A stretch of 64,000 bases of DNA from Alteripontixanthobacter muriae (GTDB lineage Bacteria > Pseudomonadota > Alphaproteobacteria > Sphingomonadales > Sphingomonadaceae), in NCBI RefSeq assembly GCF_013336795.1, contig NZ_JAAFZT010000015.1:1-64000 (forward strand), given 5' to 3'. The stretch's first letter is position 1; each line of letters opens with the position of its first letter. Of the stretch, positions 1 to 9,449 are shown in pieces. Both the position numbers and the translations under genes were made by a program. The notes under the pieces were generated by a model. It saw only the letters and a program-made list of their open reading frames with translations. It had not been told where the DNA came from and ran no database searches.

Positions 1-74
1 CACCGCCTCCTGCTTGAACTCTTCTGTATGCTTGATCATCTCGTCGGTCTCCTGTTGCGAGCTCTAATCGCTCA
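1..74 (-). mobile_element. End of an IS3-like insertion sequence (start of transposase orfA)
   Basis: On the minus strand an ATG at 39-37 opens a frame reading MIKHTEEFKQEAV before the window ends. This resembles the N-terminus of IS3/IS911-family OrfA transposases. A purine-rich ribosome binding site (GGAGACC) precedes it. The element appears to end at about 74, where the plus strand reads TCA, which matches the TGA...TCA ends of many IS3-family elements. From 75 onward the plus strand reads in frame into the neighbouring nuclease gene. Only 13 residues of the transposase are visible, so the family call is tentative. Confidence 0.5.
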
Positions 75-809
75 GGTGACCGGCGCAAAAACGTTACAAG
101 TCCAGTGATCGTTAGTGACCCGTTCAAGGGCCTGTATATCGACCGCTGGGTCGGCGAGGTCCTGCACTACACCGGCATGGGCAAGTCGGGAGATCAATCG
201 ATCGGCTTCATGCAGAACAAGACGCTGGCAGAAAGCTCGGTGAACGGCGTGGCTGTGCACTTATTCGAGGTGCACAAGCCAAGCGTCTATTCCTATGTCG
301 GACCGGTCGAGCTGGCCTCAGAACCTTATCAAGACGCGCAGAATGGTGAGGACGGGACAAGCCGTAAAGTGTGGATCTTTCCCGTCACTCCCAAGACGGG
401 CAGCACCAAGCCATTATCCTTAGAAGCGCTTCGGATTGAGGCGGAGGCACAAGCCAAGAGGGCCAAGGCCCTTAGCGATGCGGCCTTGAAGGCGAAGGCA
501 AAGCAAAGCGGCAGCACTCGGGTGGGAGTGAGGCCCGCTATAACGCAGCAGTATCAGCGGAATCCTTGGGTTGCTGAATACGCTAAGCGTCGCGCGGCTG
601 GTCATTGCCAGCTGTGCACCAAGCCCGCACCTTTTTCAACGAAGGCGGGCGAGCCTTACCTCGAAGTGCATCATGTCCAGTGGCTCTCGCAGGGAGGCGC
701 CGATACCATTGAGAACACCGTAGCGTTGTGCCCAAACTGCCACCGCATGATGCATGTGGTAGGAAGCGCAGATCATGCTGAAAAACTGAGCGCGGCTGCT
801 GCACCTTGA
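75..809 (+). pseudogene. SRA-like/HNH endonuclease, 5' end removed by IS insertion
   Basis: The frame carries two recognisable parts. The first has YIDRWVGEVLHYTGMGKSGD and a following QNKTLAES, typical of the SRA-like module of ScoMcrA-type HNH nucleases. The second is a C-terminal HNH motif: CxxC at CQLC, EVHHVQW, then CPNCH. Such proteins cut DNA with modified bases in type IV-like restriction. The frame is open from 75, where it reads GDRRKNVTSPVIVSD, similar to the GGMRRS...LVIVSD stretch that comes before this block in intact relatives. About 30-40 N-terminal residues and the start codon are missing. A GTG at 105 is possible but would leave out conserved residues. I infer a gene cut by the IS, with the catalytic domain intact but expression doubtful. 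It converges on the KAP gene, 30 bp away. Confidence 0.72.
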
Positions 810-839
810 ACGTGTGCCGCTCACCGACACAGCACTCAT

Positions 840-2642
840 CTACTTGCCGGCAGCTCCATCTTCTGGAGGGGGCCCAATCAGCTCCAGGAGAGCGTCCAGT
901 TGACGATTTAAGCGGTCACGAGTGAGTGGTCGCTGATCCACAAGTTGCGGTCGCAAGTGATCCGCGAACTTCGAGACCCAAATCCGCTCTTCGGGAAAGC
1001 GGTGATCAATCAAGCCGTGCTCGTATCTAGCACGAAGCCCGGCGAACACCCGCCATTGCTTGACCGGGTGCAGATGGAGCAGCGCCGCTATCGTTTCATC
1101 GACGGGCATCGCCGTCATTACCGGCACCCTCGCCAACGTGCTGTCGTCTCCGCTCTCGGGTGAAATACGTCTTTCGAAGAGATCAGGATCCTTAGCCAAC
1201 TCCGATAGAAGCTCGCGAGCCAAAGAAGGGAGTGCGTCCTTCGCTGCCGCTCCCCTCCTTTCACGGAAGTATGCCCAAAGCTCCTTCATCTCTCCATGCT
1301 CAAGTGAGCGAATTTGCAGGCCGCCCCATCCGCCATATCTCAGGTCGTCGTCCGCAACTTCTGGTAACGGCTCCAGCTCGCCCGCCTGGTAAAGATCATC
1401 CACGTAAGCCTTCCCTTCAGCCACCACCTTCGACAGCGCGATGGGAAGCTCTCCAATTTCGCTCAGCCAGAGCCGGAGCCCGAACATGTGGACTACCTCA
1501 CCGGGCTCGGTGATAGCTCGTTCTAGAACCTGCTGCTCGAACCTCTTGAGCGCGTTTTCGAACTCTTCTTCTGAACGCTCCCAACCATACCAGACAGTGC
1601 GCCATGCCGGCTCCTCCGAGCTACTAACGTAGTATGTGCTCTGCGAGATTGTCGATCTGACCTCTTCCACGTTGATCGAGCCTCTGACTAAAACATCCTC
1701 CAAAACCTGGTCGGATAAAATTTGATCGCCGACATTAACTTCTGGATAGCGCTCCATAGTCTTTCGCATGGGGTGATTGTCTGGGGCGGCGAGAAGCCAG
1801 CCACTGGGGCCGACGATTGCCGATCGTTCTGACAGGACATGAGGCGCAATACTGCCGGACTTCAGGTCAATCGACAGAGCGAAGAAAAGACCAATGAGCG
1901 CTTTAACGCCCGGCTCATTCTCCTTCATTTCCTCAGTCAGGGCTGCTCCGACCCGTTCGAAATCCCACAAGGTCTGCTGAAGGATGCGGAGATTACTTGT
2001 CCCCGACTGGATGAAGATCTTCTCGATAAAAGGTGTGTTCGCCAGCACCAGATCTCTCAGGCCGCTGTCGTCGATCTTTTCGACAAATGAACTAAGGGCT
2101 TGGTCTAGAGCCGGCTGAACCAGTAGCGTCTTTCCAATCACTTTCTCTCGAATGACCCGATAGTTGCGAGCACTAATTTCGGCCTCATTAGCGATGATCA
2201 AGACCTTCCGGCCCATGTGTTCAACAAACTCGTTGATGTAGCCGAGTGTCTGGTTTGGTGTGAGCTGAGCCCTTTCGAGGTCGTCAAAGATAAAAATCTT
2301 ATCGACAGCGCTTGGCAGGATGTCAGCCATACCGATGTCTGTCTCAACTCCGCCGAACTTCAGAGCTGCCCTGACGACATGCCCGCCTAGCTGCGCGACT
2401 TTCGTCCCGATGAAAGGGTAGACTGCACGGAGAACGGCCTGGTCGATCTCCTCTGTGGACTTCAGCCCATATAAGCTAACATACACAAAGCCGTCTGGTT
2501 CAGCCAGTCTGCTCAGCAAGCTTTTGACGAAGAACGTTTTGCCGGTTCCCCATGCGCCGTTTAAAAGCACAGCGTAGTGAGGCTCATTACTCATACGCAG
2601 GAAATAGGTAAGATAATCCTCAATGTGTTTGTTTGGGTTCAC
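840..2642 (-). CDS. KAP-type P-loop NTPase (600 aa)
   Basis: The N-terminus holds a Walker A motif, NGAWGTGKT (residues 28-36), and a Walker B motif, KIFIFDDLERA, near residue 120. A sensor-like IIANE follows. This is the layout of KAP-family STAND-like ATPases. The remaining ~400 residues are charged, with no membrane segment that I can see and no recognisable effector domain. The start is a GTG with GGGGAAG nine bases upstream. Codon use and base content are more AT-rich than in the core genes. The gene sits between a broken HNH nuclease and tRNA-Met, in what looks like an accessory island. KAP NTPases occur in several anti-phage and membrane-associated systems, but the role here is unknown. 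Confidence 0.75.
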   Translation of the reverse strand: MNPNKHIEDYLTYFLRMSNEPHYAVLLNGAWGTGKTFFVKSLLSRLAEPDGFVYVSLYGLKSTEEIDQAVLRAVYPFIGTKVAQLGGHVVRAALKFGGVETDIGMADILPSAVDKIFIFDDLERAQLTPNQTLGYINEFVEHMGRKVLIIANEAEISARNYRVIREKVIGKTLLVQPALDQALSSFVEKIDDSGLRDLVLANTPFIEKIFIQSGTSNLRILQQTLWDFERVGAALTEEMKENEPGVKALIGLFFALSIDLKSGSIAPHVLSERSAIVGPSGWLLAAPDNHPMRKTMERYPEVNVGDQILSDQVLEDVLVRGSINVEEVRSTISQSTYYVSSSEEPAWRTVWYGWERSEEEFENALKRFEQQVLERAITEPGEVVHMFGLRLWLSEIGELPIALSKVVAEGKAYVDDLYQAGELEPLPEVADDDLRYGGWGGLQIRSLEHGEMKELWAYFRERRGAAAKDALPSLARELLSELAKDPDLFERRISPESGDDSTLARVPVMTAMPVDETIAALLHLHPVKQWRVFAGLRARYEHGLIDHRFPEERIWVSKFADHLRPQLVDQRPLTRDRLNRQLDALLELIGPPPEDGAAGK

Positions 2643-2824
2643 AAATAAATCTTCCCCAAATGGTTTCCGCGCGTGGACGGGACGAATCCGTTCGACTTCA
2701 TAGCCCGACTTAGTGCTGTTGCAGCCCCTCCGTCGATGACGAAAAACCTCGCCAGACCGGGGTGACAGCTTACACCGGATAACAGACTAGAGGAAAACCG
2801 AACGCGCACCGCGTTCGACAAGAT

Positions 2825-2901
2825 TGGTAGCGGAGGAGGGACTCGAACCCCCGACACGCGGATTATGATTCCGCTGCTCTAACCAGCTGAGCTACTCCGC
2901 C
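2825..2901 (-). tRNA. tRNA-Met (CAT anticodon)
   Basis: The minus strand folds as a full cloverleaf with encoded CCA. The acceptor GGCGGAG pairs with CTCCGCT (one G-U), the anticodon stem GCGGA/TCCGC encloses ATCATAA with anticodon CAT, and the T-loop reads GGTTCGAGTCC. The sequence resembles alphaproteobacterial elongator tRNA-Met. A CAT anticodon could also be tRNA-Ile2 after lysidine modification, which sequence alone does not exclude. Its 3' end faces the accessory block at 1-2.6 kb. Confidence 0.92.
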
Positions 2902-2977
2902 ACGGGCAAGGAAAGGATGTCGTGCATCGCTTTTTGCCTGTCCAGCGCGGCGCGTTTAGGGCGGCTGTGTGTCGCGG

Positions 2978-3490
2978 TCAACCGCGAAAAGACCATGACT
3001 TCAGATGGTCCCAGGGTCCGCCGCGATAGGCATGCATCGACAGGCCGCGAAAGCGAAATTCCCGCCCCATGATCTGCGGCGCGAGGATGGCGTTCAGTTC
3101 CTTCGCTTCTCTTGGACTCACCTTGTTCTGGATCGTGACGTGCAGGCGCGGCTTGTGTCCGTCTTGCGGCGTCAAAAGGCCGTGGAACCTGTCCGCCAGA
3201 TCCTCCCAGATCTCCACCATCGCCGGGCTGGCCAGTTTAAGCGCGTTTCCCCGCCCCAGCGACATCAGCCCCTCGAGCCTGCCTGGCACCGGTGCCGACC
3301 GGGCGGCGATGGCAGCCAGTGCGTCTTGGATTTCTCTTTCGCAGGATGGCGGCAGCGCATGGAACAGGGTCACGTGGGCTTTCAAATGATTGCGCTCGGG
3401 CGGGAAATATTGGTCGCGCAGGCCTGTGGCCCAGCTTTGCATGTCCTGCGGCAGGTCCGCCGTCAGGATCAGAGGCGCATCGCCTGACAA
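2978..3490 (-). CDS. 2'-5' RNA ligase family protein (2H phosphoesterase)
   Basis: The 170-residue product carries the two HxT motifs that define the 2H phosphoesterase fold: HVTLFHAL near residue 40 and LHVTIQNK near residue 117. Family members hydrolyse or ligate 2'-5' RNA linkages or cyclic phosphodiesters, and the true substrate is usually unknown. The start appears to be TTG at 3490, with AGAGAGG just upstream. The only nearby ATG, at 3480, is out of frame. It follows mltG by nine bases on the same strand and is probably cotranscribed with it. Confidence 0.82.
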   Translation of the reverse strand: MSGDAPLILTADLPQDMQSWATGLRDQYFPPERNHLKAHVTLFHALPPSCEREIQDALAAIAARSAPVPGRLEGLMSLGRGNALKLASPAMVEIWEDLADRFHGLLTPQDGHKPRLHVTIQNKVSPREAKELNAILAPQIMGREFRFRGLSMHAYRGGPWDHLKSWSFRG

Positions 3491-3499
3491 CCGCCTCTC

Positions 3500-4471
3500 T
3501 CACATCTCGCCGCGTTGTCGCCGCAGCGCGAACCATTTCGCCACATTGGCATTATGTTCGGCCAGCGTATCGCCGAAGGCATGGCCGCCCGTACCGTCTG
3601 CGACCATGTAGATCGCGCTGGTGTCTGCCGGGTTCAGCACGGCGGCGATTGCGCCCCTGCCGGGATTGGTGATCGGACCCTGGGGCAGGCCGACCATGCT
3701 GTAGGTGTTGTAATCGTTTACCGCCGCGATTTCGGACTGGCGGATGCGCCTTCCCAAGGGCTTGCCTTGAGTAATCGGGTAAATGATCGTCGGATCGGCT
3801 TGCAGCCTCATGCCCAGGCGCACCCGGTTGGAGTACAGACCTGCAACCATCTCGCGTTCACTGGGAACAGCGGTTTCTTTCTCCACTATGGAAGCCAGCG
3901 TGATGGCCTCCTGCGGTGTGGACACAGCGATGTTCGAACCGCGCTTGGCCCAAAGCTCCGCCAGGGTTTCGCTCATGGCGTCCTGCATGCGTTGCAGCAC
4001 CGCAGCGCGTGATTCTCCCCGTTCGAAATCATAGGTATCCGGCAGAACCGTTCCTTCCGCCGGAACGGGTGCGTCTCCGGTCAGCAGCGGGGTCGCCATG
4101 AGCCGTTCATGCACCAGGATCGAAGGCATGCCTTCCGGGATCGTCACGAAGCGACGGATGACTTCGCCATGCTGCAGCGTTTTCAGTATGTTCGCCGGGC
4201 TTGATCCTGCGGGAAGCATGAATTCGCCCGCCTTGATCGGATCGCCGCTGCCGAAGATCTTTGCCCGCAACAGGAAGGCGTCAGCAGAGCCGATATAGCC
4301 TTCATCCGCGAGCTTGGCAGCCACCGCCGTCAGGCTGGAGCCCGATGGTACGATGAAGGCGGTATCTTCATCGAGATCGGCATCGCCGTACCAGCCGGCC
4401 GCGAAAAAGGCGGCGACGGCCAGCAGAGCCAGCAGCCCCGCGGCGGCAATGATCCAGACCCGCTTGATCAT
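3500..4471 (-). CDS. mltG: Endolytic peptidoglycan transglycosylase MltG
   Basis: The protein (323 aa) has one N-terminal membrane helix (residues 4-27), then a LysM-like region and the YceG domain. It contains the catalytic-Glu motif LASIVEKETA near residue 193 and the conserved NTYSMVGLPQGPITNPG stretch near 255. MltG cuts nascent glycan strands in the periplasm and so helps set strand length. It starts two bases after fabF, and the acpP-fabF-mltG order is widely conserved in proteobacteria. Confidence 0.93.
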   Translation of the reverse strand: MIKRVWIIAAAGLLALLAVAAFFAAGWYGDADLDEDTAFIVPSGSSLTAVAAKLADEGYIGSADAFLLRAKIFGSGDPIKAGEFMLPAGSSPANILKTLQHGEVIRRFVTIPEGMPSILVHERLMATPLLTGDAPVPAEGTVLPDTYDFERGESRAAVLQRMQDAMSETLAELWAKRGSNIAVSTPQEAITLASIVEKETAVPSEREMVAGLYSNRVRLGMRLQADPTIIYPITQGKPLGRRIRQSEIAAVNDYNTYSMVGLPQGPITNPGRGAIAAVLNPADTSAIYMVADGTGGHAFGDTLAEHNANVAKWFALRRQRGEM

Positions 4472-4473
4472 GA

Positions 4474-5736
4474 TTAGTCGGGCCGCTTCATCACGAGGCT
4501 TGCGTTGGTGCCGCCGAAGCCGAAGCTGTTGTTCAGCACGGCGCGAATCTCGCGCTTCTTGGCCGTGTGGGGCACAAGATCGACTCCGACGCAGCCGTCG
4601 CTCGGATTGTCGAGGTTGAGTGTTGGCGGCGCAATCTGGTCACGCATGGCGAGAATGCAGAAGATGGACTCAACTGCACCGGCACCGCCGAGCAGATGCC
4701 CGATGGCGGATTTGGTCGAGCTCATCGAAACGCGAGCAATGTCGTCACCGAACAGGCGGCGGACTGCGCCAAGCTCAAGCTCATCGCCCAGCGGCGTCGA
4801 AGTGCCATGCGCGTTGATGTAATCGATGTCTGCGGGGCCAACACCGGCTTTGCGGAGCGCCATCTGCATGGAGCGGAACGCGCCCGAACCTTCGGGATGC
4901 GGCGCCGTGACATGATATGCATCGCCCGAGAGGCCGTAACCGATCACTTCCGCGTAGATCTTCGCGCCTCGGGCTTTGGCGTGCTCATATTCCTCAAGCA
5001 CGACGACACCTGCGCCTTCGCCCATGACGAAGCCGTCGCGCGCTTCGTCATAGGGGCGGCTCGCCTTTTCGGGTTGGTCGTTGAACGCAGTGCTGAGCGC
5101 GCGCGCCTGGGCGAATCCGGCGATGCCGATAGGGCAGATGGTCGCTTCCGCGCCGCCGGCCAGCATGATGTCGGCATCGTCGTCACGAATCATCCGCGCC
5201 GCGTCGCCGATCGAGTGCGCGCCCGTGGAACAGGCGGTCACGACTGCGTGATTCGGGCCCATCAGGCCGTATTTGATCGAGACCTGGCCGGAAATCAGGT
5301 TGATCAGCCGCCCATGCACGAAATGCGGCGAAACGCGGCCCGGCCCTTTCTCGGCCAGGACCAGCGATTCCTTTTCGATACCGGGAAGCCCGCCGATGCC
5401 CGACCCGATGGAACAACCGGCACGCAAACGCGTCGCCTCGTCCATATCCTCCAGCCCGGCATCCTCGATCGCCTGACCGGCGGCGTCGATGCCATAGACG
5501 ATGAACGGATCGACCTGGCGCTGCACCTTGTGATCGACGCGCTTGTTCGGGTCAAAACCATATTCGTGGTCAGCCGGCTTCACCTCGCAGGCGATGCGGC
5601 ATTTCTGGTCCGATGCGTCGAAGCGCGTGATGGGCCCTGCCCCGCTCTTACCGGCAAGGATGTTGGACCAGACTGTTTCGACGTCGGCCCCGAGCGGGGT
5701 TACGAGACCGAGACCGGTTACGACGACACGGCGCAT
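4474..5736 (-). CDS. fabF: Beta-ketoacyl-ACP synthase II
   Basis: This is a complete 420-residue KAS II of the elongation step of fatty acid synthesis. The Cys-His-His triad is visible: the nucleophile in VVTACSTGAH, His in NAHGTSTPLGD and His in SAIGHLLGGAG. I place the start at the ATG reading MRRVVVTGLGLVTP, because ACGGAGAG lies seven bases upstream and family members begin there. A start 21 bases earlier is possible but has no good ribosome binding site. It lies downstream of acpP, which supplies its carrier. Confidence 0.96.
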   Translation of the reverse strand: MRRVVVTGLGLVTPLGADVETVWSNILAGKSGAGPITRFDASDQKCRIACEVKPADHEYGFDPNKRVDHKVQRQVDPFIVYGIDAAGQAIEDAGLEDMDEATRLRAGCSIGSGIGGLPGIEKESLVLAEKGPGRVSPHFVHGRLINLISGQVSIKYGLMGPNHAVVTACSTGAHSIGDAARMIRDDDADIMLAGGAEATICPIGIAGFAQARALSTAFNDQPEKASRPYDEARDGFVMGEGAGVVVLEEYEHAKARGAKIYAEVIGYGLSGDAYHVTAPHPEGSGAFRSMQMALRKAGVGPADIDYINAHGTSTPLGDELELGAVRRLFGDDIARVSMSSTKSAIGHLLGGAGAVESIFCILAMRDQIAPPTLNLDNPSDGCVGVDLVPHTAKKREIRAVLNNSFGFGGTNASLVMKRPD

Positions 5737-5800
5737 GCGACTCTCCGTTAAATGCAACAGGCCCGGCCCTTACCGGGTCGAGCCTGTCATGATCCGCCTG

Positions 5801-5819
5801 CCGCCGGCCTGTCCGGCGG
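5801..5819. other. Hairpin in the acpP-fabF spacer
   Basis: A perfect 7-bp stem (CCGCCGG/CCGGCGG) with a five-base loop lies between acpP and fabF. A second, imperfect stem occupies about 5757-5788. No run of T follows on the minus strand, so neither looks like a simple intrinsic terminator. Such spacer structures may stabilise or process the acpP message, whose product is needed in large excess over FabF. Confidence 0.4.
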
Positions 5820-5863
5820 GGCGAGCCCGAAATGATCTGCCAGGCAGTTTGACCAGCGGGCGA

Positions 5864-6100
5864 TCAGCCCTTGTGTTCTTCGATGTACTTCGTGGCATCG
5901 CCGACGGTCGTGATCTTTTCAGCCGCATCGTCGGGAATTTCGACACCGAATTCCTCTTCGAACGCCATGACCAGTTCGACGATGTCGAGGCTGTCCGCAC
6001 CCAGATCGTCGATGAAGCTGGCTTCCTGGGTCACCTTGTCGGATTCGACGCCCAGATGTTCGACGACGATCTTCTGTACGCGTTCAGCAGTATCGCTCAT
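5864..6100 (-). CDS. acpP: Acyl carrier protein
   Basis: The 78-residue acidic protein contains the phosphopantetheine site [15 protein letters not shown], with the modified Ser near residue 37. It carries growing acyl chains in fatty acid synthesis. The sequence is typical and intact. It is followed by fabF on the same strand after a 127-bp structured spacer. Confidence 0.98.
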   Translation of the reverse strand: MSDTAERVQKIVVEHLGVESDKVTQEASFIDDLGADSLDIVELVMAFEEEFGVEIPDDAAEKITTVGDATKYIEEHKG

Positions 6101-6195
6101 GTTTTCCCTCTCAAAATTGCGGGTTGTTCATTTGTCTTTCGCCCTAATGAACGGGGCGCTGGCTGGCAAGTGCCCATGCGGCACAAGGCCCGCCT

Positions 6196-8013
6196 TCAGT
6201 CACCCAGCTGATCGGTCCTCGCCTTTTCCGCGTCGGCCGCACGCGGCTCTTCTAGCAGCTTGATGTGCACGTCCTTCAGCTGCTGCTTGCTGACGGCGGA
6301 CGGCGCACCCATCATCAGGTCCTGCGCGCGCTGGTTCAGCGGAAAGGCGATGACTTCGCGAATATTCGGTTCATCTGCCAGCAGCATGACGATGCGGTCG
6401 ATGCCGGGGGCCGATCCGCCATGCGGCGGCGCGCCCAGCTTGAACGCCTCGATCATGCCGGAAAACTGCGCGTCGACGACTTCCTTGGAATAGCCGGCGA
6501 TCTCGAAAGCCTTGTACATGATGTCGGGCCGGTGGTTACGGATCGCCCCGCTCGACAATTCGTAGCCGTTGCACACGATGTCATATTGCCACGCGAGGAT
6601 GTCGAGCGGGTCCTTGCCTTCCAGCGCCTCCATCTCGCCCTGCGGCATCGAGAAAGGGTTGTGGCTGAAATCGACCTTGCCGAGCGCCTCGTCATATTCG
6701 AACATCGGGAAATCGACGATCCAGCAGAACTTGAAGCAGCCCTGCTCGATCAGGCCGAGCTCCTCGCCCACCTTGGTCCGCGCGGCACCGGCCAGCTTGG
6801 CTGCTTCGGCTTCCTTGCCAGCTGCGAAGAACAGCCCGTCATCCGGTCCGAGGCCGAGTTCGTCATACAGGTCGGCCATCAGGTCCGGCCCGTGGTTCTT
6901 GGCAATGGGACCGCCGAATTCGCCACCCTTGCGAGTCACATAGCCGAGGCCGGCAAAGCCATCTCCGCGTGCCCAATTGTTCATGTCGTCAAAGAACTTG
7001 CGGCTCTTGTCGGCAGTGTTCGGCGCGGGGATGACGCGCACGCGGCCGCCGCTGCCGACGATCTTTTCGAACAGGCCGAACCCCGATTTTTCGAAATGCG
7101 ATGTCACGTCGCTGATGATCAGCGGGTTGCGAAGGTCCGGCTTGTCCGAACCGTATTTCAGCATTGCTTCGGCATAGGGGATGCGCGGGAACTCGCCGGC
7201 AGACGTAACCGTCTTGCCGCCGGAGAATTCCTCGAACACACCAGCCAGCACAGGCTCGATAGTGTTGAACACGTCTTCCTGCGTGACGAAGCTCATCTCG
7301 AAATCGAGCTGGTAGAATTCGGGGCTGCGGTCCGAACGAAGGTCTTCGTCGCGGAAGCAGGGGGCAATCTGGAAGTAGCGGTCGAAGCCTGCCACCATCA
7401 GCAGCTGCTTGAACATCTGCGGCGCCTGCGGCAGCGCGTAGAATGTGCCAGGATGCAGGCGGCTGGGCACCAGGTAGTCTCGCGCGCCTTCAGGGCTGGA
7501 CGCTGCCAGGATCGGCGTCTGATATTCGCGGAAGCCCTGCTCCACCATGCGGCGGCGGAGCGAGGTGATCACGTCGCTGCGCAGCATGATGTTGCGATGC
7601 ATGGTCTCGCGGCGAAGATCGACGAAGCGGTACTTCAGGCGGATGTCTTCGGGATATTCCTGCTCGCCCGCGACCGGCAGCGGCAGTTCGTCGGCACGGC
7701 TCTGCACAGTCACGGAGCGGGCGAAAACCTCGATCTCACCGGTCGGCAGGTTGGCGTTCACCGTCGCTTCGTTGCGGGCCTTGACCTCGCCATCGATGGT
7801 GATGACGCTTTCCACCCGCAGCGATTCCAGCAATGCGAGCGCCGGACTGTCCTCGTCCGCGACGATCTGGGTCATGCCGTAATGATCGCGCAGATCGACG
7901 AAAAGGACGCCGCCATGGTCGCGCTTCCTGTGGACCCAGCCAGACAGACGGACGGTTTCCCCGACATTGTCTTTCGAAAGCGCGGCGCAAGTATGGGTGC
8001 GATAGGCGTGCAT
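6196..8013 (-). CDS. aspS: Aspartyl-tRNA synthetase
   Basis: This 605-residue class II synthetase has an N-terminal OB fold ([20 protein letters not shown]), motif 2 ([20 protein letters not shown]), a bacterial GAD insertion domain and motif 3 (GIDRIVMLL). I chose the ATG reading [12 protein letters not shown], because alignment with relatives begins there. The open frame extends 19 codons further upstream. Alphaproteobacteria often lack AsnRS and use a non-discriminating AspRS with GatCAB, but nothing in this window settles that here. Confidence 0.96.
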   Translation of the reverse strand: MHAYRTHTCAALSKDNVGETVRLSGWVHRKRDHGGVLFVDLRDHYGMTQIVADEDSPALALLESLRVESVITIDGEVKARNEATVNANLPTGEIEVFARSVTVQSRADELPLPVAGEQEYPEDIRLKYRFVDLRRETMHRNIMLRSDVITSLRRRMVEQGFREYQTPILAASSPEGARDYLVPSRLHPGTFYALPQAPQMFKQLLMVAGFDRYFQIAPCFRDEDLRSDRSPEFYQLDFEMSFVTQEDVFNTIEPVLAGVFEEFSGGKTVTSAGEFPRIPYAEAMLKYGSDKPDLRNPLIISDVTSHFEKSGFGLFEKIVGSGGRVRVIPAPNTADKSRKFFDDMNNWARGDGFAGLGYVTRKGGEFGGPIAKNHGPDLMADLYDELGLGPDDGLFFAAGKEAEAAKLAGAARTKVGEELGLIEQGCFKFCWIVDFPMFEYDEALGKVDFSHNPFSMPQGEMEALEGKDPLDILAWQYDIVCNGYELSSGAIRNHRPDIMYKAFEIAGYSKEVVDAQFSGMIEAFKLGAPPHGGSAPGIDRIVMLLADEPNIREVIAFPLNQRAQDLMMGAPSAVSKQQLKDVHIKLLEEPRAADAEKARTDQLGD

Positions 8014-8198
8014 GGAGAGTCTTTCCATTCGGGAGGCTATGGGTCTAAGGCGTTTCGACCGGCGCTGCACCTGCAGAACCGGTCTGTCCTGAATGGGGCG
8101 CTAACAGGGGAAGCACCGCTCTTTGTCAAGGACGCGGCGCTTTCGGCAGGGGCTTCTGGCCCGCAGGGTGGCGTGCCGCCCGCATATAGAAAAGAACG

Positions 8199-9449
8199 AT
8201 GAAAATACACGATCTCATCACCACGACCGATGAACTGACCGCCTTGTGCAACCGGTTCGCCAATGCCGATTTCGTCACGGTCGATACCGAATTCATGCGC
8301 GAGAATACTTATTATCCGGAGCTCTGCCTCGTGCAGATCGCGGATGACAAGGAAGCCGCCGCCATCGACCCGATGGCGAAAGGCATCGATCTGACCCCGC
8401 TGCTCGATCTGCTCTGCGACAATGAGGATGTGCTGAAAGTCTTTCACGCGGGCGGTCAGGATGTGGAGATTATCTACAATCTGACCGGTAAGACTCCGCA
8501 CCCCATCTTCGATACCCAGATCGCGATGATGGCGATCAGCCAGTCGGAACAGATCGGCTATGCGAACCTGGTGGAAAGTTGGCTGGGCATCACGGTGGAC
8601 AAGGGCGCACGCTTCACCGACTGGAGCCGCCGCCCGTTGACCGAACGGCAGATCGAATATGCGATCGGCGACGTGACGCATCTGTCGCGGCTGTTTCCCA
8701 AGATGCTGAAGAAGCTGATCGGAACGGGCCGCGGCGTCTGGCTCGATGCCGAGATGGAGAAGCTGGCCGATCCCGCCAATTACGCGCAGGACCCCGGCGA
8801 GGCCTGGAAACGCATTCGCGCTCAGAGCCGCAAGGCCGACGTGCTGGGCCGCCTCAAGGCTCTCGCCGGATGGAGGGAGAACGAGGCACGGCACAAGAAC
8901 ATTCCGCGCGGCCGGATCATGCGCGACGAAACCCTGGCCGACATCGCCGCCCACCCGCCGCGCGTCCAGGCCGACCTTGCGAAGGTGCGCGGCCTTTCCG
9001 CCGCGTGGAAGGACAATGATATCGGCAAGCGCATGATGGATGTGATCGCGGGTGCCGGACCGCTGCCCAAATCCGAAATGCCGGAACGCAATCAGCGCGG
9101 CGCGCCCTTGGGCAAGGAAGGCGCTCTCGTGGCCGATCTGCTGAAATTGCTGCTGAAGATCCGCAGCCGAGAGATCGATGTCGCCCCGCGCCTGCTGACC
9201 CGCAGCGACGAAATGGAAGCTCTCGCCGCTGGCACCCGCGACCTGCCGGTGCTGGAGGGGTGGCGTTACGACGTCTTTGGCAAGGATGCGCTTGAGCTGG
9301 TCGAGGGCCGCGTCGGCTTTACCGTGAAGCAGGGCCGCCTCGAGATGACGCATTTCGAACGTGACGACACGAAGCGGGGGGCAGATCCTGCGTTGAACAC
9401 TCCCCCGGCAGTGTTCAACGACAACTCCGTCGGAGACGAGGAAGAGTGA
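8199..9449 (+). CDS. rnd: Ribonuclease D
   Basis: The protein (416 aa) has a DEDDy 3'-5' exonuclease domain: VDTEF supplies the first D and E, HAGGQDVEI the second D, and YAIGDVTHL the final Y and D. An HRDC domain follows at about residues 210-290. It trims tRNA and other RNA 3' ends. The stop overlaps the GTG start of oxyR by four bases, so the two genes are likely translated from one message. Confidence 0.93.
   Translation: MKIHDLITTTDELTALCNRFANADFVTVDTEFMRENTYYPELCLVQIADDKEAAAIDPMAKGIDLTPLLDLLCDNEDVLKVFHAGGQDVEIIYNLTGKTPHPIFDTQIAMMAISQSEQIGYANLVESWLGITVDKGARFTDWSRRPLTERQIEYAIGDVTHLSRLFPKMLKKLIGTGRGVWLDAEMEKLADPANYAQDPGEAWKRIRAQSRKADVLGRLKALAGWRENEARHKNIPRGRIMRDETLADIAAHPPRVQADLAKVRGLSAAWKDNDIGKRMMDVIAGAGPLPKSEMPERNQRGAPLGKEGALVADLLKLLLKIRSREIDVAPRLLTRSDEMEALAAGTRDLPVLEGWRYDVFGKDALELVEGRVGFTVKQGRLEMTHFERDDTKRGADPALNTPPAVFNDNSVGDEEE

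Noticed and set aside
105-107. GTG at 105 as a normal start of the HNH nuclease
   Set aside because: Conserved family residues appear to lie upstream of it in the same frame, so it is more likely an internal Val codon.
2639-2857. 72-codon frame running into tRNA-Met
   Set aside because: It starts inside the tRNA and has no protein-like features.
4567-5751. 394-codon open frame opposite fabF
   Set aside because: It is a shadow of fabF on the other strand.
6265-8202. 645-codon open frame on the plus strand opposite aspS
   Set aside because: It lies antisense to a clear aspS gene. Its translation has no domain and shows the His/Arg/Asp-rich composition of a shadow frame in GC-rich DNA.
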